Origin: Hoylesella pleuritidis JCM 14110
Lineage (GTDB): Bacteria; Bacteroidota; Bacteroidia; Bacteroidales; Bacteroidaceae
Direction: 5' to 3'
NCBI RefSeq assembly: GCF_000613725.1
Contig: NZ_BAJN01000004.1
Location: forward strand, 1 to 64,000
DNA length: 64,000 bases
Positions 1 to 8,617 of the stretch are shown in pieces; positions within the stretch are counted from its first letter, which is position 1; every line of letters starts with the position of its first letter. The position numbers and the translations under genes are program-made. Below the pieces are notes generated by a model, which saw only the letters and a list, made by a program, of their open reading frames with translations, had not been told where the DNA came from and ran no database searches.

Positions 1-87
1 GGAGATACATTCTTTCTCCCGATAAGCCGCCGATTCGATGTATTGGATATGCACTTCCCGCACATTTCGTACGAGAAGTGCAGCTGT

Positions 88-1047
88 TTATTGGTGTAGC
101 AGTTTCTTGGAAAGTTTTTCCAGCATATCGCGTGTCATCGCATCAAGGTCGTATTGAGGCTTCCAGTCCCACTCATTACGGGCACACGAGTCGTCCATTT
201 GGTCGGGCCAGCTCTCTGCAATCTGCTCTTTCAACGGGTCTACGTCATAAACCATCTCAAAAGTCGGTTTGTATTTGCGAATCGCTTGATACAGTGTGTC
301 AGGATCAAAACTCATCGATGCGATATTGAATCCGTTGTGATGGATAAGTCGTTGCGGGTCGGCTTCCATCAGACTGATGGCTGCATTAAGGGCATCGGGC
401 ATATACATCATATCCATTTTAGTGCCTTTACGGATGGGGCAAGTAAACTTTTCGCCCCTCACGGCATAGTAATAGATGTCCACGGCATAATCGGTCGTGC
501 CGCCGCCCGGTGGTGTTAAGTAAGAGATAATGCCCGGAAAACGTACCGAGCGAGTGTCAACGCCGTACTTCTTTTGATAATAATCGCTCAGCAACTCTGT
601 CGTAACTTTCGATACGCCGTAGATTGTTGCAGGTCGCTGAATGGTGTCTTGCGGTGTCATCTGGTGCGGGGTGTCGGGGCCGAACGAGCCTATCGAACTC
701 GGTGTAAATACTGCACAGCCGTTCTCTCGGGCCACTTCAAGGATGTTCCACAGGCCGTCGATGCCGATTTTCCACGCCAAACGCGGCTTAGATTCAGCTA
801 CAACAGATAGCAGTGCAGCCAAGTTGTAGATAGTGTCGATATTATATTGCTTCACAATCTCGGTAATTCCCGCACCGTCTGTCACGTCAGCGATAGCCGA
901 CGGACCGCCTTCTTTCAACTCGCCTGTGGGCTCTGCACCTGTAATGTAACCTGCGATGACATTCTGATTGCCATAACGCGCCCTCAATTCTCTGGTCAGT
1001 TCCGAACCGATTTGTCCCGTAGAACCGATTACTAAGATTCTTTTCAT
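88..1047 (-). CDS. L-threonine 3-dehydrogenase, SDR (epimerase-like) type
   Basis: 319 residues of the NAD-dependent epimerase/dehydratase type. The Rossmann motif GSTGQIG is at residues 8-14, and the catalytic Tyr-x3-Lys is in IYGVSK (about Y143/K147), preceded by the Ser-rich TPSSIGSFG stretch. Family knowledge: SDR-type threonine dehydrogenases oxidise threonine to 2-amino-3-ketobutyrate in the cytosol. The assignment rests on the fold plus the divergent neighbour kbl, which uses that product. The start MKRILVIG puts the nucleotide motif at the N-terminus as expected. A TTACTTTG promoter-like box lies about 30 bp upstream. A generic UDP-sugar epimerase is possible but less likely in this context. 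Confidence 0.85.
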   Translation of the reverse strand: MKRILVIGSTGQIGSELTRELRARYGNQNVIAGYITGAEPTGELKEGGPSAIADVTDGAGITEIVKQYNIDTIYNLAALLSVVAESKPRLAWKIGIDGLWNILEVARENGCAVFTPSSIGSFGPDTPHQMTPQDTIQRPATIYGVSKVTTELLSDYYQKKYGVDTRSVRFPGIISYLTPPGGGTTDYAVDIYYYAVRGEKFTCPIRKGTKMDMMYMPDALNAAISLMEADPQRLIHHNGFNIASMSFDPDTLYQAIRKYKPTFEMVYDVDPLKEQIAESWPDQMDDSCARNEWDWKPQYDLDAMTRDMLEKLSKKLLHQ

Positions 1048-1078
1048 CTTATTTTAATATGTTTTTGTTTTTCACGTA

Positions 1079-1200
1079 CAAAGTAAATGCTTTCCCGATT
1101 AACTTGTGCACGAGAAGTGTTAAATATGTTAAAATATAACGATTTGACGGAAAAAAGATATTGACAGGCCGCAGATTGTCGGAAATATTGTCTTACTTTG
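1079..1200. promoter_or_regulatory. Divergent promoter region of tdh-like gene and kbl
   Basis: Two copies of TTACTTTG face outwards: on the minus strand at 1079-1086 and on the plus strand at 1193-1200. Each resembles the Bacteroidota -7 element TAnnTTTG, with one position off consensus. They lie about 30 bp upstream of the two threonine-degradation genes, so the pair may be co-regulated from this shared 180-bp spacer. Confidence 0.5.
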
Positions 1201-1228
1201 CGGTAACAAATCTAAAAAATCGAACCTT

Positions 1229-2416
1229 ATGTATGGGAAAATGAAAGACCATCTCAGCAAGATTTTGGCTGAGATTCGTGATGCCGGACTTTACAAAGAA
1301 GAACGAATCATCGAGAGTGCACAGCAAGCTGCCATCACTGTTAAAGGCGAAGAGGTGCTCAACTTCTGTGCAAACAATTATTTGGGACTGTCCAATCATC
1401 CGCGACTCATCGATGGTGCCAAGGCAATGATGGACAAACGAGGATTCGGAATGTCGTCGGTACGCTTCATTTGTGGTACGCAAGACGCCCATAAAGAGCT
1501 TGAAGCGGCTATCTCCGACTACTTCAAAACGGAAGATACCATTCTTTACGCAGCATGTTTCGATGCCAACGGCGGTGTGTTTGAACCCTTGTTCACCGAC
1601 GAAGACGCCATTATCAGCGACTCGCTCAATCACGCTTCTATCATCGACGGCGTGCGTTTGTGCAAAGCCAAACGCTATCGCTATCAGAATGCAGATATGA
1701 ACGATCTGGAGCGTTGCTTGAAAGAGGCTCAGGCTCAGCGGTTTCGTATTATTTGTACAGATGGTGTTTTCTCAATGGATGGCAACGTTGCGCCCATCGA
1801 TAAGATATGCGATTTGGCCGAAAAATACGATGCACTCGTGATGGTTGACGAGTCTCACTCGGCCGGAGTGGTAGGAAATACAGGTCACGGAGTAAGCGAA
1901 CTCTGCGGAACTTACGGTCGTGTGGACATCTATACGGGCACTTTGGGCAAAGCTTTTGGCGGTGCGCTGGGCGGATTCACCACAGGACGCAAGGAGATTA
2001 TCGATATGTTGCGCCAACGCAGCAGGCCTTATCTGTTCTCAAACTCGCTTGCTCCCTGTATCATCGGTGCCAGTTTAGAAGTCTTCAAGATGTTGAAGGA
2101 GAGCAACGAACTGCACGATCGCCTCGTGGAAAACGTCAATTATTTCCGTGATAAGATGCTTTCGGCAGGCTTCGACATCAAACCCACGCAGAGCGCGATA
2201 TGTGCCGTGATGCTTTATGATGCCAAACTATCGCAGGTTTATGCTTCGCGAATGCTCGACGAGGGTATTTACGTAACGGGATTCTACTATCCTGTGGTGC
2301 CGAAAGAGCAAGCGCGTATTCGCGTTCAGCTCTCTGCGGGACATACAAAAGACCAGCTTGATCGCTGTATTGATGCCTTTATCAAAGTAGGGAAAGAGCT
2401 CGGCGTATTGAAGTAA
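1229..2416 (+). CDS. kbl: 2-amino-3-ketobutyrate CoA ligase (glycine C-acetyltransferase)
   Basis: 395 residues, full length for the alpha-oxoamine synthase family (PLP-dependent, fold type I). The Asp-Glu-Ser-His motif DESHSAGVVG contacts PLP, and the Schiff-base lysine lies in TGTLGKAFGGALGG. Reaction: 2-amino-3-ketobutyrate plus CoA gives glycine plus acetyl-CoA, the second step of threonine breakdown. It stands divergently from the threonine dehydrogenase gene that makes its substrate. The start used is MYGKMKDHLSK; the Met at residue 4 is an alternative. Distinction from other family members (KAPA synthase, 5-ALA synthase) rests on the neighbour and on overall similarity to Kbl. Confidence 0.93.
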   Translation: MYGKMKDHLSKILAEIRDAGLYKEERIIESAQQAAITVKGEEVLNFCANNYLGLSNHPRLIDGAKAMMDKRGFGMSSVRFICGTQDAHKELEAAISDYFKTEDTILYAACFDANGGVFEPLFTDEDAIISDSLNHASIIDGVRLCKAKRYRYQNADMNDLERCLKEAQAQRFRIICTDGVFSMDGNVAPIDKICDLAEKYDALVMVDESHSAGVVGNTGHGVSELCGTYGRVDIYTGTLGKAFGGALGGFTTGRKEIIDMLRQRSRPYLFSNSLAPCIIGASLEVFKMLKESNELHDRLVENVNYFRDKMLSAGFDIKPTQSAICAVMLYDAKLSQVYASRMLDEGIYVTGFYYPVVPKEQARIRVQLSAGHTKDQLDRCIDAFIKVGKELGVLK

Positions 2417-2434
2417 ATTCAATCTCCATAACAT

Positions 2435-2533
2435 TTAACCGTTAATCGTGTTATGATTAACGGTTAAATAGTGTGCAACTAACCGTTGGTTGCAGTGCGA
2501 TTAACGGTTAGTTATAAGCCGATTAACGGCTAA
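2435..2533. repeat. Five-site 22-bp phased dyad array (array A)
   Basis: Five near-palindromic 11-bp cores matching TTAACSGTTAA, centred at 2440, 2462, 2484, 2506 and 2528, exactly 22 bp apart. Sites 1 and 2 match the consensus perfectly. It sits just after the kbl stop codon, between convergent genes. On the right, box TTGTATGT (2546-2553) and nonamer TGATTTTCA (2557-2565, 29 bp from the last centre) mark the module end. No left nonamer is seen; its place is taken by the end of kbl. Confidence 0.92.
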
Positions 2534-2653
2534 TTGTAATGTGTCTTGTATGTAATTGATTTTCAATTGTTTATAAACGCTATTCCTAAATATTGATTTT
2601 CATTCGGGAATGGTGTCCTTTTGACTTTCTGTTTTATTGCGGAGTTATACGCT

Positions 2654-2835
2654 GATCGCCCTACACACAGGTGTGAGACGTGGTAAAATTATCGGGATTA
2701 GTTGATGGAATAATGTACTGAATGTCCTCTGCACGGATGTGAGAGATGTCCGATTGAGCACTTATGAATGATATGTTGTATGTTAGTGAATTGTAAAACG
2801 GTTTCCCGTTTACAGCCCTCCGACCCCTAATTTAG
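2654..2835 (+). repeat. Dispersed ~180-bp intergenic repeat, copy 1
   Basis: Colinear with 27559-27739. Starting at GATCG, 66 of 91 positions match without gaps, and most differences are transitions. The last 48 positions (2788-2835) match at 38. The right end, with CCCCTAATTTAG, runs over the last codons of the sirtuin gene. Both copies start roughly 100-120 bp to the right of a 22-bp array. No open reading frame is shared. It could be a decayed element or an RNA; I do not recognise it. Confidence 0.75.
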
Positions 2836-3534
2836 GGAGTGTAAGCTCTTGGTTAGCGCCTGCATTCCTGCGCTTGCACCCTTGGCGATATGCACGATAC
2901 GGCTGTTTGTGTCGGCCGTTACAGGTTCGGGGTCGATGATGTAGATAGGAGTGCCGGAACGAACGTAGCGAACCAAGCCTGCGGCAGGATAGACATTGAG
3001 CGATGTTCCGATGATGACGAAGATGTCGGCCGTACTTACTTCTGTTGCTGCGGGCTCGATCATCGGTACCGACTCACCGAAAAATACGATGAAAGGACGC
3101 AACAACGACCCGTCGCCGGCCTGTGTTCCGGGGTTCACTTCGGGGTTATCGGCCGTGAGTTCTTGAATGAAATGCGGGTTGTAAGGGTCGCGCTCGGAGC
3201 ATACTTTGGTTAGTTCGCCGTGCAGGTGGACGACTTTTGATGAGCCGGCACGTTCGTGTAGATTGTCCACATTCTGTGTAACGACCGTCACGTTATAGTC
3301 TTTCTCCAAATCGGCGATAAGCTTATGCCCCTCGTTCGGTTGCGCATCGAAGAGTTTCCGACGCAGCATATTATAGAAATTCGTGACAAGTGTAGGATCG
3401 TTTTCCCATCCTTCGTGCGACGCAACCTGCTCAACGGGGTAGTTCTCCCATAACCCATCGGATCCGCGAAACGTCTTGAAGCCGCTCTCAACAGACATTC
3501 CCGCACCGGTTAAAAATACAATTTTCTTTTTCAT
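2827..3534 (-). CDS. Sir2-family NAD-dependent protein deacylase
   Basis: 235 residues from the start MKKKIVF. NAD-binding motifs are TGAGMSVESG near the N-terminus and TQNVDNLHERAG, and the catalytic histidine lies in HLHGEL. The protein would remove acyl groups from lysine, releasing nicotinamide and O-acyl-ADP-ribose. The region that normally holds four zinc cysteines has only one (in KVCSERDP); the CxxC pairs are missing, which I recall as usual for Bacteroidota homologues. An in-frame upstream Met at 3600 is rejected because a minus-strand promoter box (TATTTTTG, 3565-3572) lies between the two starts. The stop overlaps a dispersed repeat. Confidence 0.9.
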   Translation of the reverse strand: MKKKIVFLTGAGMSVESGFKTFRGSDGLWENYPVEQVASHEGWENDPTLVTNFYNMLRRKLFDAQPNEGHKLIADLEKDYNVTVVTQNVDNLHERAGSSKVVHLHGELTKVCSERDPYNPHFIQELTADNPEVNPGTQAGDGSLLRPFIVFFGESVPMIEPAATEVSTADIFVIIGTSLNVYPAAGLVRYVRSGTPIYIIDPEPVTADTNSRIVHIAKGASAGMQALTKSLHSLN

Positions 3535-3564
3535 CTCTATCCGGTTCAAGTCATTAATAATGTA

Positions 3565-3624
3565 CAAAAATAGCACTTTTTCGGCAAATTGCGCACGCAC
3601 TGTCGATAAAAAGTAGTATCTTTG
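3565..3624. promoter_or_regulatory. Divergent promoters, sirtuin and first FKBP gene
   Basis: TATTTTTG on the minus strand (3565-3572) and TATCTTTG on the plus strand (3617-3624) both fit TAnnTTTG exactly. They are 30-45 bp from the respective start codons. Confidence 0.65.
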
Positions 3625-3666
3625 TGCGTTTTTAAATAAATCATATTATACTAAGACAAATTCTTT

Positions 3667-4271
3667 ATGGACAAAGTGAGTTATGCTTTGGGGTTGGGCA
3701 TCGGCCGACAGTTGTGCGATATGGGTGCGAAAGCATTGAATATCGATGATTTCGCACAAGCAATTAAAGATGTAATTGCAGGTTCTGAGCCGCAGATCGG
3801 CGACCAGGAAGCACAGCAAATCGTGCAGAATTTCTTCCAAGAGCAAGAAAAGAAGCAGCGTGCAGTTGCCGAAGAGAAACACAAGGACAGCAAGGTTGCA
3901 GGCGAAAAATACCTCAGTGAAAATGCAAAAAAGGACGGCGTGGTGACGCTTTCGAGCGGTTTGCAATACCAAGTGTTGAAAGAAGGCAACGGCAAATGCC
4001 CCAAAGCAACTGATAAAGTGAAGTGCCATTATGAGGGAATGCTTATCGACGGCACAATATTCGACAGCAGTGTACAGCGCGGCGAACCTGCAACTTTTCC
4101 GCTGAATCAAGTGATTGCCGGTTGGACCGAGGGCTTGCAGCTGATGCAGGAGGGTGCTAAATATCGCTTCTTCATCCTTATCACCTTGGTTACGGCGAAC
4201 GCGGAGCAGGTCAGTCGATACCTCCTTTTGCCACACTCATCTTTGATGTAGAGCTGATTGCAGTAGTATAG
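3667..4271 (+). CDS. FKBP-type peptidyl-prolyl isomerase (frameshifted near 4176)
   Basis: As read, the frame closes at 4251 with a nonsense tail after KYRFFI. Restoring one C in the CC at 4176-4177 continues through the expected FKBP C-terminus ([12 protein letters not shown] then [10 protein letters not shown]) to a TAG at 4269-4271, giving 201 residues. The N-terminal part is the helical FKBP_N dimerisation domain (from [10 protein letters not shown]). The FKBP domain starts near residue 95 ([28 protein letters not shown]). It has no signal peptide, so it is probably cytoplasmic, unlike the next two genes. It catalyses cis-trans isomerisation of prolyl bonds during folding. It is first of a three-gene tandem set and has its own TATCTTTG promoter. 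Confidence 0.85.
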
Positions 4272-4334
4272 CCCGACCGTCGGTCTGAAAACGAAAGATA
4301 AATATAAACAAACAAATAATAGAGTAAAACTAAA

Positions 4335-5206
4335 ATGAAGAAACTTTCAATTGTAGCCGTTCTGGCTATCGCAGCTGCAACGATCACATCTTGCGGCAAT
4401 TCAACGCCCAAAGCGGACTTGAAGAATGACTTGGACTCAATGAGCTATGCAATGGGTTATTCTCAGACGCAGGGTCTGAAAGAGTTTATGGTGGGTCGGA
4501 TGAACGTGGATACCACGTATATGGACCAGTTTATCAAGGGCGTTAACGATGGAGCCGGCGCCGGAGATGATAAAGCTAAGGCTGCTTATTACGCCGGAAT
4601 ACAGATCGGTCAGCAGATAAGCAATATGATGGTTAAGGGTATTAACCACGAGGTTTTTGGTGAAGACTCTACCAAGAGTATATCAATGAAGAACTTTATG
4701 GCTGGTTTTGTGGCTGGAACGACAGGCAAAAAGGCCATTATGACGATGGAACAAGCACAGCAAATTGCCCAGACTAAGATGGCGGCTGTTAAAGCAAAGA
4801 ATATGGAAAAGCAGTATGGCCCGAACAAAACAGCCGGTGAAAAGTTCCTCGCTGCTAACAAAACGAAGGCCGGAGTGAAGACATTGCCTCGGGAGTGCAG
4901 TATAAAGTCATCAAGGAAGGCAATGGCCCGATGCCCAAAGATACATCAATGGTGAAGGTAAACTATGAAGGTCGCACGATAGAAGGTAAGGTTTTCGACA
5001 GCTCTTACAAGCGAGGCGAACCCTTGGAATTGCGTGCTAACCAAGTGATTAAAGGTTGGACGGATGCGCTTGTGCATATGCCCGTAGGCTCGGTATGGGA
5101 AGTTTATATCCCGCAAGAGCTCGCTTACGGTGAGCGTGAACAAGGAGACATCAAGCCGTTCTCGGCTTTGATCTTCAAGATTGAGTTGATTAGTGCCGGT
5201 AAGTAA
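4335..5206 (+). CDS. FKBP-type peptidyl-prolyl isomerase, lipoprotein (frameshifted near 4889)
   Basis: The N-terminus has a lipoprotein signal with lipobox Cys in ITSCGN (about residue 20), so the protein is likely anchored in a membrane facing the periplasm. FKBP_N-type helices follow (SMSYAMGYSQTQG), then an FKBP domain (QYKVIKEGNGPMPK, GKVFDSSYKRGEP, VIKGWTDAL). The reading frame breaks after KTLP: adding one T at 4889 gives LPSGVQYKV and a single 290-residue protein ending at 5206. The role is folding of envelope proteins. It is the second of three paralogues; the next gene starts 13 bp after its stop. Confidence 0.85.
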
Positions 5207-5219
5207 TCATCTACGCGTA

Positions 5220-6196
5220 ATGAAAAAGATTCTTTTATTGGCGTTGGTTTTCGTGGCCGGCGCATCGGTCAGCACTGCCTGGGCCGGCAAAAAGAAAGAG
5301 AAGAAAGGCCAGCAAGCGCAGACCGAGCAAACGGTCGTGACGCTTTCGTCGTCTATCGACTCATTGAGCTATGCCGCAGGAAAGGCTGCTACGCGTGGAC
5401 TTATCCCCTATGTGCAGCAGCAGTATCAAGTAGACACGGCCTATATGACCGACTTCGTACGGGGCTTTAAGGATGCTTTGGGTAAAGCAAACGACTTAAA
5501 CTATGCGGCATATCTGGCCGGTGCGCAGATTGCTCGAATGGTTCAGCAGCGCATTTTGCCCGGAACGCAGAAGGATTTTGAGGGTACACGCGATTCGATT
5601 GACAGCAAGTTGTTCATTGCCGGATTCGTTTCTGCACTTTCCAACGATACCGCTCATTTTACCGAAGATGCCGCCCAACAATTCTTCGAGCAGCGTCGTA
5701 AAGCCGATAAAGAAGCTGTACGCGAACTCTATAAGGCTGAAAACGAAAAGTGGTTGCTGAAAACGCCAAGAAAGAAGGTGTGAAAGTCACTGCGAACGGA
5801 CTGCAATACAAGGTCTTGACTGCAGGAACGGGTGCTGTTCCGAAGCCGACTGACGAGGTAGTAGTGAAATATGAAGGCAAGCTCATCGACGGAACAATCT
5901 TCGATAGTTCATATAAGCGCGATCCGCAGATTTCCGTTTTTCGTTGCGATGGCCTGATTAAAGGTTGGACAGAGGCGCTGACGATGATGCCGGCAGGCAG
6001 TAAATGGGAACTCTATGTCCCCCAGTCGCTGGCCTATGGAGCAAGTCAGGTTGATAAAATCAAGCCTTATTCTACGTTGATTTTCACCGTAGAATTGGTC
6101 GAAATCAAGCAACCTAAACCCGAAGTGAAACCTGCCGCAGAGCTGACTCCTGCCAAAAAGGCACCTGCAAAGAAAGCTCCGCGCAAGCGTAAATAA
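5220..6196 (+). CDS. FKBP-type peptidyl-prolyl isomerase, secreted (frameshifted near 5756)
   Basis: The start MKKILLLALVFVAG opens a signal peptide ending around AWA-GKK, so the protein is exported. FKBP_N helices (DSLSYAAGKAA) are followed by an FKBP domain (LQYKVLTAGTG, GTIFDSSYKR, LIKGWTEAL). The frame breaks after NEKW: one extra G at 5756 yields NEKWLAENAKKEG and a 325-residue protein ending at 6196. The C-terminal tail is rich in Lys, Pro and Ala (from KPEVKPAAE to KKAPRKRK) and may bind nucleic acid, cell wall or other anionic partners; that is inference. It is the third of a tandem set, and all three are frameshifted. Confidence 0.83.
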
Positions 6197-6388
6197 TTCG
6201 TTTAAAAGACAGAACAAACTCCTTTATATATAATAAGGTATATAGATTCTGTAAATTGGATACTTATTGTCAGTTCATAAGTTCGTAAGTTGATAAGTTC
6301 TTATCGGTCGATGATTTTGAGATCTATTCGATTTCACATTGACAAGAAAGCAACTTAAAGACTTATAGACTTATGAACTGATTTTCGT
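6197..6388. other. Intergenic, AT-rich with degenerate TAAGTT repeats
   Basis: No gene seen. 6270-6375 holds several variants of TTCATAAGTTCG / GTTGATAAGTTC and their complement-like forms (ACTTATAGACTTATGAACTG). The same low-complexity theme occurs before korB, nusA and sufC. Confidence 0.5.
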
Positions 6389-6487
6389 TTAATGGCTTTT
6401 CGCCTTACGTTTTACCGTTATTTGTATGCCGTTTAACTGTTAAACGCATGCTGATTAACAGTTAGTTGCAGACCATTTAACGGTTAA
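6389..6487. repeat. Five-site 22-bp phased dyad array (array B)
   Basis: Centres at 6394, 6416, 6438, 6460 and 6482, exactly 22 bp apart. Site 1 is the divergent TTAATGGCTTT form (reverse of AAAGCCATTAA), and site 5 is a perfect TTAACGGTTAA. It lies between the FKBP cluster and korA, co-directional genes. The right nonamer position (6511) reads TGACATTTG, a weak match to the module end. Confidence 0.9.
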
Positions 6488-6540
6488 TCGTAATGCTTCC
6501 CAATACTGCTTGACATTTGTCAAGCAACAACTATCATTTT

Positions 6541-6560
6541 CAATGACTTTAAATCATCAT
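6541..6560. promoter_or_regulatory. Possible operator upstream of korA
   Basis: The dyad ATGACTT-T-AAATCAT has one mismatch between arms. It is about 100 bp upstream of the korA promoter. It is suggestive only. Confidence 0.25.
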
Positions 6561-6657
6561 TTTAGAAAGATTTCGTTGTAATTCAACCCCTATTATATCA
6601 CAATGCAAGCAAACGATATGTTTATGAGCATTAATTTGAAAATAAACCGTATTTCGT

Positions 6658-6688
6658 TTTGTTGTGTCTTGAATTTAAGGTATATTTG
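6658..6688 (+). promoter_or_regulatory. korAB promoter
   Basis: TTTG at 6658-6661 and TATATTTG at 6681-6688 are separated by 19 bp, matching the Bacteroidota promoter pattern. This places transcription start downstream of the longer ORF start at 6659 and supports the ATG at 6725. Confidence 0.7.
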
Positions 6689-6724
6689 CCGGCAGAATAT
6701 ACAAAAATCTTATATTTACATATT

Positions 6725-8574
6725 ATGACAAATGAGTTAGAAGTAAAAGAGTTAGAGCGGGTTGTCGTGCGTTTTTCCGGCGATTCGGGCGATGGAATGC
6801 AATTGGCCGGTAACATTTTTTCTACCGTTTCGGCCACTATTGGCAACGGAATTTCCACGTTTCCGGACTATCCTGCTGACATTCGGGCCCCGCAAGGGTC
6901 GCTGAACGGTGTGTCGGGTTATCAAGTACACATCGGCGAAAGCGAAGTTTTGACGCCCGGTGACTATTGCGACGTGCTCGTTTCGATGAATGCAGCTGCA
7001 TTGAAAACACAGTACAAGTATGCCAAACCACAGGCAACGATTATCATTGACACCGATAGCTTCGGCCCGAAAGACTTAAAGAAGGCCGAGTTTAAAAGTG
7101 AAGACTATCTCGGCGAACTTGGAATCGATTCCGATCGGGTGGTGGCTTGTCCCGTCACTCAGATGGTGAAGGACTGTTTGAAAGACAGTGGAATGGACAA
7201 TAAAGCTGTTCTCAAATGCCGAAATATGTTTGCCGTAGGCATCGTTTGTTGGCTTTTCAACCGCGATGTGCAGTTAGCGGCAGACTTTTTAAGAAAGAAA
7301 TTTGCTAAGAAACCGCAGGTTGCGGAGAATAATATCAAGGTTGTGCAGGCCGGATATGATTACGGTCACAATACGCACGCATCTGTTCCGGCCACTTATC
7401 GCATTGAATCGAAGAACAAGGTAAAGGGTCGTTATATGGACATTACGGGTAATAAGGCCACCGCTTACGGACTGATTGCAGCGGCAGAACGTGCCGGATT
7501 GCGGCTGTTTCTCGGCTCTTATCCCATTACTCCGGCCACGGACATCCTCCACGAGTTGGCTAAACACAAGAGTTTAGGCGTTACCACCGTGCAATGTGAG
7601 GACGAAATCTCGGGCGCAGCGAGTGCAGTGGGCGCCTCGTTTGCAGGTGCTTTGGCTGCGACTTCTACTTCTGGGCCAGGTATTTGCTTGAAATCTGAGG
7701 TAATAAACCTGGCTGTTATCGATGAGCTTCCGTTGGTTATCATCGATGTTCAGCGCGGAGGCCCATCCACAGGATTGCCTACCAAGAGCGAGCAAACCGA
7801 TTTATTGCAGGCACTCTACGGTCGAAACGGCGAGTCGCCGATGCCTGTCATCGCGGCTACCAGCCTACTAACTGTTTCGATGCGGCATATATGGCCTGCA
7901 AAATTGCCCTCGAACATCTCACGCCCGTTATTCTTCTGACCGACGGATTCATTGCAAACGGGTCGGCAGCGTGGCGTTTACCCGACATCAATGCATTGCC
8001 TTCGATTCATCCCCACTATGCAACGCCTGAGATGAAAGGTGCTTACAGCCCTTATAAACGTGACCCGAAAACTGATACCCGTTACTGGGCCGTACCGGGA
8101 CAAGAGGGTTATGAGCATATCATCGGTGGCTTGGAGAAGGACAGCGAAACGGGAGTTATCTCTACGGAACCCGATAACCATAATCTGATGGTGCACTTGC
8201 GCGCTTCCAAAGTGGCTAAAATCGAAGTGCCGGATGTAGAAATTCTTGGTGATAAAGACGATGCCGAGCTACTCATTGTGGGCTTCGGCAGCACTTACGG
8301 ACACCTCTATTCGGCAATGGAAGAGATGCGTAAAGTCGGCAAGAAGGTGGCAATGGCACAGTTTGAATTTATCAATCCGCTGCCGAAAAACACCGAAGAA
8401 GTGCTCAAACGTTATCCGAAAGTGGTCGTGGCAGAGCAGAATCTGGGTCAGTTTGCTAAGTACCTACGGGGGCAAATCGATGATTTTGTACCTTATCAAT
8501 ACAATGAAGTGAAAGGCCAACCGTTTGTTGTCGCCCAGTTAGTCGAGGCTTTTGACAAGATATTGAGAGACTAA
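6725..8574 (+). CDS. korA: 2-oxoacid:ferredoxin oxidoreductase, fused gamma-alpha subunit (frameshifted near 7864)
   Basis: The start MTNELEVKELE at 6725 follows the promoter. The N-terminal third (to about residue 190) is the gamma-type domain (FSGDSGDGMQLAG, SMNAAALKTQY). The alpha pyrimidine-binding domain follows (GSYPITPATDILHEL, CEDEISGAASAVGASFAG, TSTSGPG). The frame breaks after AATS: one extra C at 7864-7865 gives SPTNCFDAAYMACKIALEH and a 616-residue protein. With KorB it forms a cytosolic, oxygen-sensitive enzyme interconverting 2-oxoglutarate plus CoA and succinyl-CoA plus CO2 with ferredoxin. The exact 2-oxoacid is inferred from family similarity. The gap to korB is about 40 bp. 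Confidence 0.88.
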
Positions 8575-8617
8575 ACAACTTAAAAACTAATCAACTAAAC
8601 AACTCAAAAACTAAGCT

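Noticed and set aside
1..87. A gene end or terminator at the left edge
   Set aside because: There is a short GCACTTC/GAAGTGC inverted repeat at 51-80, but with a long loop and no T run; no coding feature could be supported.
2435..2533. Plasmid-type iterons or a replication origin
   Set aside because: Phased 22-bp sites resemble iterons, but ten dispersed copies and no rep or dnaA gene or DnaA boxes in the window make an origin unlikely.
3535..3600. Longer sirtuin start (MRAQFAEKV...)
   Set aside because: The extension would lie upstream of a good minus-strand promoter, and family members begin directly at the NAD-binding strand.
6659..6724. Longer korA start
   Set aside because: It overlaps the promoter box TATATTTG at 6681; the ATG at 6725 is family-like.
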